From positions 1-11,054 of the forward strand of contig JAPLSR010000264.1 in the NCBI GenBank assembly GCA_026398545.1: a DNA stretch of 11,054 bases. The letters are read 5' to 3'. The position numbers were made by a program, and so were the translations under genes. Source of the stretch: Candidatus Sumerlaeota bacterium. Its GTDB lineage: Bacteria > Sumerlaeota > Sumerlaeia > MWCT01. The notes beneath the pieces are model-generated. The model was not told the DNA's origin, made no database searches, and worked only from the letters and a program-made list of their open reading frames with translations. Positions 5,883 through 11,054 of the stretch are shown here, piece after piece (position 1 is the stretch's first letter; every line of letters starts with the position of its first letter).

Positions 5883-7187
5883 TTATCGGATTGCGGAAGT
5901 TGCGACGGATTGAATGGGTATCCTTATCTCCACTTCCGCCCCATGCGGAGGTGAATTACGAATGGTGATGTTGCCGCTATGTCCTTCAACGATGCGTCGG
6001 GTTATAGAAAGCCCAAGTCCCGAACCGCCTTTCCTTGTTGTGAAGAATGGTTCAAACACCTTGGGGAGGTCCTCCTTTTTGATACCGCAACCCGTATCGC
6101 GCAGGAGGAGCTGAATTATTCCCGGATTTCCGGGGAGGCGGCGCAGGCGGATATGGATTTTCTTTTCGCTGCTGTTCTCCATTGCCTGGCGCGCATTGAG
6201 ATAAATATTCAGGAGCGCCTGTTTAATCTGCACAGGGTCGCACAAAATCTCAGGCAGGTCATTCTCCATCTCCTTCACAATCTCCACAGAATCATCCATT
6301 TTGTTGTGAAAGATAAAAGATAGCACCTCATCATTCAATTTTTTCAGGTCATACCTGACAATCTCTCGCGCATAGGGGTTGGCAAAGTTCAGGAGCTGAG
6401 ATATGATTTTAGAGCACCGCTGTGCTTCCTTATGAAGGGTTTCATAATCTTCGAGGTGAGGGTCATCCCCCCGTGAATTCTTGATAAGGTATTCAGAGTA
6501 TGCCGAAATAATTCCGATGGGGTTGTTAATCTCATGAGCCACGCCAGCCGCCATCTGCCCGAGGGTGGCGAATTGTTCAGAGCGCAAAAGGCTTTCCCTG
6601 ATGTTCAAAATCTCGGATTTCTGGCTGTTAATCATCTCCACAATGAACCAGGACATCAGGCTGACCATCCAGATGAGGGCGAACTTGAGGGCGAAGGTGC
6701 GCTGGCGGATGAAGTCAAACGAGGTCTCTCTGAACCAGATGGACAAAATGAAAAGCCCCGAAATCAGGATGCTCATAAAAAGCGCCTGACGGGAGTGCCG
6801 GAACAGCGCAAATCCACGTAAAATCATGAGAAAATAGAGTATGTAAAAATCGGACTGCACATTGTGCCCGTAATAACGGGTGGTGTCTAAGTATATCAGA
6901 AGGGTTACAAAGGCAATGTCAATGAAGTATGAGACGTAGCAGAATGGCCTGACCTGCTGAAGCGTGATGCGGCGGGCGTAAAAGAAGTAACTCTGCGCCA
7001 CGTTAAACATGGCATACAGGAAAAATATCATGAAGACCTCGGTTGAGGGAAGGGTGAACTGGGTACTCCAGGACCAGACCATCAGACTGATAATCAGAAT
7101 AATCCATTTGAGGGGAATAATGGCGCGGCATTCTATCCACGTGAGCCAGTTGAGATATTCGCGCTCTTCATGGGTAAGGGGTTTCAT
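5883..7187 (-). CDS. Six-TM membrane sensor histidine kinase, no adjacent response regulator
   Basis: This 434-residue protein starts at the ATG at 7187, with GAGGT 6 nt upstream. Residues 1-20 are probably cytosolic. Hydrophobic segments at about 23-40, 50-70, 84-100, 112-128, 134-151 and 166-184 form an integral-membrane sensor with only short loops, so the signal is likely sensed within the membrane or internally. Residues 185-205 form a linker helix. The HisKA H-box GVAHEINNP carries the phosphoacceptor H218. The HATPase_c domain has the N-box (N327, N331 in NIYLNARQAM), G1 DTGCG (364-368), F-box FEPFF (378-382) and G2 GGSGLGL (387-393), all intact. The core resembles the NtrB/AtoS/ZraS group, whose partners are often sigma-54 activators, but no regulator gene is next to it here. 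It is the first gene of a probable operon with the dsbD-like gene. The stimulus and partner cannot be read from the sequence. Confidence 0.93.
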   Translation of the reverse strand: MKPLTHEEREYLNWLTWIECRAIIPLKWIILIISLMVWSWSTQFTLPSTEVFMIFFLYAMFNVAQSYFFYARRITLQQVRPFCYVSYFIDIAFVTLLIYLDTTRYYGHNVQSDFYILYFLMILRGFALFRHSRQALFMSILISGLFILSIWFRETSFDFIRQRTFALKFALIWMVSLMSWFIVEMINSQKSEILNIRESLLRSEQFATLGQMAAGVAHEINNPIGIISAYSEYLIKNSRGDDPHLEDYETLHKEAQRCSKIISQLLNFANPYAREIVRYDLKKLNDEVLSFIFHNKMDDSVEIVKEMENDLPEILCDPVQIKQALLNIYLNARQAMENSSEKKIHIRLRRLPGNPGIIQLLLRDTGCGIKKEDLPKVFEPFFTTRKGGSGLGLSITRRIVEGHSGNITIRNSPPHGAEVEIRIPIQSVATSAIR

Positions 7188-7219
7188 ATTGTGACCTCAA
7201 ATATGCGACACATCATCCT

Positions 7220-7304
7220 CTTGCATTGATTTATGGTTTTCACTTTGAGATGAACGATATAATTGATTATACAATATATCGAAATTCATATTTCACAATG
7301 CAAG
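7220..7304. repeat. Perfect 9-bp inverted repeat CTTGCATTG/CAATGCAAG spanning the divergent promoter region
   Basis: CTTGCATTG at 7220-7228 and CAATGCAAG at 7296-7304 are exact reverse complements whose centres are 76 bp apart. They flank a second inverted repeat (7255-7281). On the plus strand six Ts follow the right arm (7305-7310), but no plus-strand gene lies upstream for it to terminate. Two distant operator half-sites acting by looping, or chance, are the main readings. Confidence 0.35.
7255..7281 (-). promoter_or_regulatory. Inverted repeat overlapping a TATAAT box upstream of the kinase/dsbD operon
   Basis: CGATATA (7255-7261) pairs with TATATCG (7275-7281). A further TTG/CAA pairing is possible inside. 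On the minus strand the central part holds a perfect TATAAT (7271-7266), about 79 bp before the kinase ATG. I find no good -35 at 16-18 bp; TTGTGA lies 21 bp upstream. The overlap of a palindrome with a -10 box is what a repressor operator would look like, but the call is tentative. Confidence 0.3.
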
Positions 7305-7401
7305 TTTTTTCAATAAAATAGCTTGATTCGTGCGTGTTCTTTACTTTATTCAAAACCACCTTTTTTCCGGGGAAGGGAAGGATTATACATATACAATTTT
7401 C

Positions 7402-8100
7402 ATGTTTTATAATGTAATCACAATTGATGGACCTGTCGGCGTTGGCAAAAGCGCCGTGGCGGGCAATTTGGCGAAAATGCTTGGATGGCGCCATATCGAC
7501 ACGGGGGCAATGTATCGCGCCGTGACGCTTTCTGCGATGCGGCGGAATATTGACCTTAATGACGCAGAGGAGCTGACGGCGATTGCCCGCACCTGCAATA
7601 TCAACCTCGTGTATAATTGCAATAACCTCATAGTTTATCTTGATGGCGAGGATGTGACTGAGGCAATCCGCGACCCCGAGGTCAGCAGGAACACATCCCC
7701 CGTCTCAGAAACCACCGGTGTCAGGGAGGAGATGGTTGCACTTCAGCGCCGGCTGGGGATGCAGGGTCTCTCCATCATGGAAGGGCGCGATATTGGAACG
7801 GTGGTTTTTCCCGATGCGTTCTGGAAGTTCTATCTTGACGCAAGTCTGGATGAGCGGACACACCGCCGTGTTCTGCAACTTAAGTCCACCGGCAAGTTCG
7901 CTGATTTTAACGAGACAGGGGAGGCTATTCGCCAGCGGGATGAGCGTGACCGCTCCCGTTCATACGGACCTTTGCGCGTAGCCCCGGATGCCATCATTAT
8001 TGATACCACATGCCTGACCGAGGAGGAGGTCATCAGATTGCTCCTGACTTTTGTGAGAACGGGCATTAATGGGGAATCCACAATCAGGGATTTCAGATGA
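7402..8100 (+). CDS. cmk: Cytidylate kinase (CMP/dCMP kinase)
   Basis: This 232-residue cytosolic enzyme phosphorylates CMP and dCMP with ATP, feeding CTP and dCTP pools. It opens with ITIDGPVGVGKSAVAGNLAK (6-25), a P-loop with K16 and S17. HIDTGAMYRA (31-40) is the CMP-site motif. EGRDIGTVVFPDA (127-139) is diagnostic for the family, and the LID region RQRDERDRSR (177-186) carries the catalytic arginines. The length fits the family (about 220-230). I chose the ATG at 7402 because family members begin a few residues before the P-loop strand. The in-frame GTG at 7330 would add 24 residues of no family character. The purine-rich GGGGAAGGGAAGGA (7369-7382) is 19 nt upstream, too far for a normal ribosome binding site, so the start is less certain than the identity. 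It is the first gene of the cmk-plsC-rpsA set. Confidence 0.95.
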   Translation: MFYNVITIDGPVGVGKSAVAGNLAKMLGWRHIDTGAMYRAVTLSAMRRNIDLNDAEELTAIARTCNINLVYNCNNLIVYLDGEDVTEAIRDPEVSRNTSPVSETTGVREEMVALQRRLGMQGLSIMEGRDIGTVVFPDAFWKFYLDASLDERTHRRVLQLKSTGKFADFNETGEAIRQRDERDRSRSYGPLRVAPDAIIIDTTCLTEEEVIRLLLTFVRTGINGESTIRDFR

Positions 8101-8791
8101 CAACGCAGTTCTTGTCTCAGTTAGACTCAAAATGACCTGTTGTCCAAATATGAGGCGGACTGAAAAAACAGGGAAAATCTCTCCCATCATCTATGATGTG
8201 GTTTGCTATTTAGCTAACGTTTTTTGTCGTCTTTATTTCCGGGTAAAGAAGGTGGGGATTGAGAATGTCCCGCGCGAGGGGGGTGTCCTGCTGATTGCCA
8301 ATCATTCGAGTTATTTAGACCCGCCGCTTGTCGGCACCACTGTTTCCCGGCGCATTTATTACCTCGCCAAGGAGGAACTCTTCCGTATCCCTTTTTTCTC
8401 ATGGATAATAAGCAGAATCGGGTCAATTCCCGTGAAGAGGGGAGGCGTGGACCGCGGGGCTATAGAGAGGTGCAGAGACCTTTTATCCTCAGGCGAGGTG
8501 CTCCTTATGTTCCCTGAAGGGACAAGGTCATATGATGGTGAGATGGGTGAGGTCAGACATGGAGCCGCCATGATCGCCTCCAGTGTGGAGAATCTGCCCA
8601 TTGTCCCCGTTTATATCGATGGGAGTTTCAGGGCGTTTCCCAGAAGAAGATGGATGCCCTTGCCGGTGAAGATTACCGTAAAGGTGGGCAAACCATTCAA
8701 AATAGCACAAAAAGGTGTTGCAATGGATAAAAAAAGTTATTACGAATCTGCATCTAAACTCTTTCTGGATAGAATTCAGTCCTTAAAATGA
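8069..8791 (+). CDS. plsC: 1-acyl-sn-glycerol-3-phosphate acyltransferase (PlsC family)
   Basis: This membrane-associated acyltransferase makes phosphatidic acid from lysophosphatidic acid. Numbered from the ATG at 8150, the PlsC motifs are NHSSYLD (51-57, catalytic H52 and D57), GSIPVKRGG (91-99), FPEGTRS (121-127) and VPVYIDG (152-158). A hydrophobic stretch lies ahead of the catalytic block. Three in-frame ATGs are possible: 8069 (240 aa, overlapping cmk by 32 nt), 8132 and 8150 (213 aa). None has a real ribosome binding site. The longest frame is listed because only 8069 has a purine-rich tract before it and the overlap would allow translational coupling. The extra 27 residues do not look conserved, so 8150 may be the true start. 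Gene order cmk-plsC-rpsA is a common bacterial arrangement, often with ispH between plsC and rpsA; ispH is missing here. The acyl-acceptor specificity is inferred from the family. Confidence 0.9.
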   Translation: MGNPQSGISDDNAVLVSVRLKMTCCPNMRRTEKTGKISPIIYDVVCYLANVFCRLYFRVKKVGIENVPREGGVLLIANHSSYLDPPLVGTTVSRRIYYLAKEELFRIPFFSWIISRIGSIPVKRGGVDRGAIERCRDLLSSGEVLLMFPEGTRSYDGEMGEVRHGAAMIASSVENLPIVPVYIDGSFRAFPRRRWMPLPVKITVKVGKPFKIAQKGVAMDKKSYYESASKLFLDRIQSLK

Positions 8792-8833
8792 AAAATTAAA
8801 AATCAGGGAAGAAAACACTCCCTTTATCTTGTG

Positions 8834-8840
8834 AAAGAGG
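8834..8840 (+). promoter_or_regulatory. Ribosome binding site that decides the rpsA start
   Basis: AAAGAGG lies 11 nt before the ATG at 8852. Because it sits downstream of the upstream in-frame GTG (8831), it favours the ATG over the GTG. No comparable purine-rich motif precedes the GTG. Confidence 0.6.
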
Positions 8841-8851
8841 CGAATATAAGT

Positions 8852-10759
8852 ATGACCGAAGACAGAAAAAACCAGGACAAAGAAGAGAATAATTTTGGCT
8901 CTGAGCTCGAAAATGAGTTAAGCCCGATTAACACGGGAAGGATTTTTCAGACAAATAAGCCCCTGACGCCAGAGACACCACCTCCATTGGAGGAGCCGCC
9001 CGCCCCATCCGTCGTGGAGGAAAAACAACCTTCATCCGATGAGGTGGTTCCTTTGATAGTGGAGGAGCCGGGTGAGCCGGAGATTGATGATGACTTCCTC
9101 AAGATGATTGATGAATATATGCCCCGCGCGGAAGAGGTCGAAGTCGGGGACATTATGGACGTGCCCGTTCTGGATGTCCGCGCCGATTGTATCCTTGTCA
9201 ATATCGGCGACAAGATGGAGGGCATGGTCGACATCTCAGAGTTCATGACCAGAAACGGCGAGGTCACTGTGACCCCCGGTGATGTCATTGAAGTCATGAT
9301 TGAGGGTCGGGATGAGCAGTCTGACCAGGTTATCCTGTCCCATCGCAAGGCGGTCAGGCGGATTGCCATTGAGCGTCTCGGCGAGGCGGTTGAGAAAAAA
9401 ACACCCATCCGCGGCCGTGTAACTGATGTGGTCAAGGGCGGTTTGATTGTGGATGTGGGAATTCCCTGCTTTATGCCTGCCTCCCAGATAGACCGTTCCC
9501 GTGTGGAAAATCTGAATTCCTGGGTGGGACGGGAGGTCGAGGCTTATGTTATTGATTTCAATCTGGAGCGCCAGAGGGCGATTCTCTCCCGCCGCAAGTT
9601 GATTGTGGAAGACCTGGAAAAGAGGAAAAAAGCCCTCTTTGACAGTTTAAAGGTTGGTGATATCCGGACCGTCCATGTTAAAAGCATTCATGATTTCGGC
9701 GCATTTGTGGAACTGGGACCGATGGACGGTTTTATTCCCCGCGATGAGGTCTCGTATGAGCGCGGCGCACATCCGGCGATGTATCTCAGGGAAGACCATG
9801 AGGTGAAAGTCAAGGTTATCGCGGTGGACAGAGAGACGCAGAAGGTAACCCTGAGCCGCAAGCAGGCGCGCCTTGACCCGTGGGAAAAGGTGGGTGAAAA
9901 GTATCCGAGGAATTCCATTGTGACCGGAAGGGTCGCCTCCATCGCCAGTTTTGGGGCGTTTGTCCAGCTGGAAGAGGGACTGACGGGCATGATTCACGTA
10001 TCCAATATGAGCTGGGAAAAGGGAACGCAGAAGCCTGGTGCATTCGTGAAGGAGGGGGATATTGTCAAGGCGGTGGTTCTTGATTTTGATAAGGAGAATC
10101 ATAAGCTGTCGCTCGGTCTGAAGCAGATAACCGAGGACCCGTGGGTCAAGATTGAGGGAAAATTCACCCCGGGGAGCAGGGTAAAGGGGGTCGTCACCAA
10201 TCTCACGGATTTCGGCGCCTTTGTCAGGCTGGATGAGAATGTGGAAGGGTTGATTCATATCTCCAACATGACATGGGATAAAAAGCCGGGCAGACCTTCC
10301 CTGTATCTTAAGGTGGGGCAGGAGGTGGAGATGCTTGTCCTGAACACCAACAGGGAGGGGAGGCGAATCTCACTTGGCTTGAGACAGCTCCAGAAGAGTC
10401 CGATAGACCTGTTTCTTGAAAGCCATAAGGTGGGGAATAACTTAGAGGGGGTTGTCACCCGCATCGCTTCATTTGGCGCCTTTGTGGAAATTGCTGATGG
10501 GATTGAGGGGCTTCTCCATGTCTCCGAAATCAGTCCTGAGCGCGTGGATAATCCCTCCTCCGTTTTGAAGGAGGGACAGAGGATTAAATGCAAGATTATC
10601 AATATTGCCGGCGGGGGTCGTCGCATCAGCCTCAGCCGCAAGGAAGTAATAAGGGATGAGGATAAGAAAGCCATGCAGGAATATCTCAAAAGTAATGTCA
10701 AAGGCGGAGTCAATGTCGGCGAATTACTGAAGGATTTAAAAAATAAACTTGCCCGATGA
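8852..10759 (+). CDS. rpsA: 30S ribosomal protein S1 with six S1 domains
   Basis: This 635-residue protein binds mRNA and helps the 30S subunit load transcripts. Six S1 (OB-fold) domains lie at about 97-167, 181-250, 267-337, 353-423, 439-509 and 526-595. Domains 3-6 carry the canonical FGAFV core followed by GLIHIS-type strands (FGAFVQL..GMIHVSNMSW, FGAFVRL..GLIHISNMTW, FGAFVEI..GLLHVSEIS). Domains 1 and 2 are divergent, as in E. coli S1, where they bind the ribosome. The DPW linkers typical of S1 follow domains 3 and 4. Ahead of domain 1 is a roughly 90-residue acidic, proline-rich region (for example PETPPPLEEPPAP) that E. coli S1 lacks and that is probably disordered. The C-terminal tail contains VNVGELLKDLKNKL. 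The ATG at 8852 was chosen for its AAAGAGG site; an in-frame GTG at 8831 would add 7 residues. It follows plsC by 60 bp and is probably in the same operon. Confidence 0.95.
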   Translation: MTEDRKNQDKEENNFGSELENELSPINTGRIFQTNKPLTPETPPPLEEPPAPSVVEEKQPSSDEVVPLIVEEPGEPEIDDDFLKMIDEYMPRAEEVEVGDIMDVPVLDVRADCILVNIGDKMEGMVDISEFMTRNGEVTVTPGDVIEVMIEGRDEQSDQVILSHRKAVRRIAIERLGEAVEKKTPIRGRVTDVVKGGLIVDVGIPCFMPASQIDRSRVENLNSWVGREVEAYVIDFNLERQRAILSRRKLIVEDLEKRKKALFDSLKVGDIRTVHVKSIHDFGAFVELGPMDGFIPRDEVSYERGAHPAMYLREDHEVKVKVIAVDRETQKVTLSRKQARLDPWEKVGEKYPRNSIVTGRVASIASFGAFVQLEEGLTGMIHVSNMSWEKGTQKPGAFVKEGDIVKAVVLDFDKENHKLSLGLKQITEDPWVKIEGKFTPGSRVKGVVTNLTDFGAFVRLDENVEGLIHISNMTWDKKPGRPSLYLKVGQEVEMLVLNTNREGRRISLGLRQLQKSPIDLFLESHKVGNNLEGVVTRIASFGAFVEIADGIEGLLHVSEISPERVDNPSSVLKEGQRIKCKIINIAGGGRRISLSRKEVIRDEDKKAMQEYLKSNVKGGVNVGELLKDLKNKLAR

Positions 10760-10792
10760 GGTCGCCATTTCCAAAAACCTTAGATAATTTCA

Positions 10793-10817
10793 CGCAGAGA
10801 ACGCAGAGAACGCCGAA
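10793..10817 (+). repeat. Intergenic CAGAG-type short tandem motif, plus-strand copy
   Basis: CGCAGAG occurs at 10793 and 10802, with a degenerate third unit CGCCGAAG at 10811, giving an exact 9-bp period. It begins 33 nt after the rpsA stop. It resembles the minus-strand array at 5835-5857, with CGCAGAG in place of CACAGAG. No stem-loop is apparent, so it is not an obvious terminator. Confidence 0.55.
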
Positions 10818-10901
10818 GTTGTGGATGTACTTGACAGCCCTCCTTAAGTGAAACGAGCATAAATAAAAAAGTTAATGATGAATGGGAGGATTTTTCATAC
10901 T

Positions 10902-11054
10902 ATGGAAACAAACCCAAATCAGCCTGTATATCAACAGCCGCCATCATATCCGCCGCCGCCGCCCGGTCTGCCGACGCAGCCGCCGCAAAAAAAGAGGCAC
11001 GGCATCTCCTGTATTGTATTACTATCCCTTGGGGTGATTTTCACCGCTTTGGTC
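10902..11054 (+). CDS. Proline-rich N-terminus of a membrane protein (cut by window edge)
   Basis: An open frame of 51 codons runs off the right edge. GGGAGGA (10884-10890) is 11 nt before the ATG. Residues 1-28 are Pro/Gln/Tyr-rich (QQPPSYPPPPPGLPTQPP), then KKRH at 30-33, then a hydrophobic segment from about residue 34 (GISCIVLLSLGVIFTALV) that should be a transmembrane helix with the N-terminus in the cytosol. This is the build of small-domain-plus-anchor proteins and of some signal peptide peptidases (SppA), which follow rpsA in several proteobacterial genomes. That identity is a positional guess, since no catalytic part is visible. TTGACA at 10831 has no -10 at a workable distance, so I see no convincing own promoter. 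Confidence 0.65.
   Translation, partial: METNPNQPVYQQPPSYPPPPPGLPTQPPQKKRHGISCIVLLSLGVIFTALV

Noticed and set aside
8806..8825. Small hairpin AGGGA/TCCCT between plsC and rpsA as a terminator
   Set aside because: The stem is only 5 bp with a 9-nt loop and no real T tract, and termination there would separate rpsA from its likely operon.
8947..9435. 162-codon minus-strand open frame inside rpsA
   Set aside because: It is a Ser/Thr/Arg-rich antisense shadow of the acidic S1 N-terminus; no ribosome binding site or domain.
10831..10865. TTGACA ... TAAATA as a promoter for the last gene
   Set aside because: The spacer is 23 bp, too long for a sigma-70 promoter, and no better -10 lies 16-18 bp after TTGACA.

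Overview
The window is a chromosomal stretch of moderate G+C from a bacterium that I cannot assign to a phylum. Several features fit a diderm (Gram-negative-type) cell that may well be uncultured. These are a type IV prepilin-like start, a very large lipoprotein-like TPR protein with a probable CsgG/TolB-like N-terminal domain, a DsbD-type thiol transporter, and a six-domain ribosomal protein S1. There is no sign of phage, transposase, plasmid, CRISPR, tRNA or rRNA.

Layout. The left edge holds the first 16 codons of a prepilin-like gene on the minus strand. It is divergent from a plus-strand SAM-dependent methyltransferase (303-947), and a 1,120-residue TPR lipoprotein follows (1207-4569). 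The upstream regions of these two plus-strand genes share an imperfect direct repeat of about 50 bp. In both copies the repeat ends at a TTGAC -35-like hexamer. On the minus strand, a six-TM sensor histidine kinase (5883-7187) is followed 63 bp later by a DsbD-like protein (4653-5819); the pair converges with the TPR gene. From 7402 rightward runs a housekeeping operon on the plus strand: cmk (CMP kinase), plsC-like acyltransferase, rpsA (ribosomal protein S1). A proline-rich membrane protein, cut off by the window edge, comes next. The 7188-7401 gap between the divergent operons contains two nested inverted repeats.

How the genes fit together. cmk/plsC/rpsA is a conserved bacterial neighbourhood linking nucleotide supply, phospholipid synthesis and translation; ispH, often inserted there, is absent. 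The kinase/DsbD pair suggests, by inference only, envelope stress sensing joined to periplasmic thiol reduction. No response regulator is next to the kinase. The prepilin, methyltransferase and TPR lipoprotein are probably envelope- or surface-related, but the sequence does not show that they act together.

I see no clear new defence or mobile system. The best leads are the shared promoter-proximal repeat (also readable as a decayed coding fragment), the giant CsgG-like/TPR lipoprotein, the kinase/DsbD operon, and two intergenic CAGAG-type 9-bp-period repeats.
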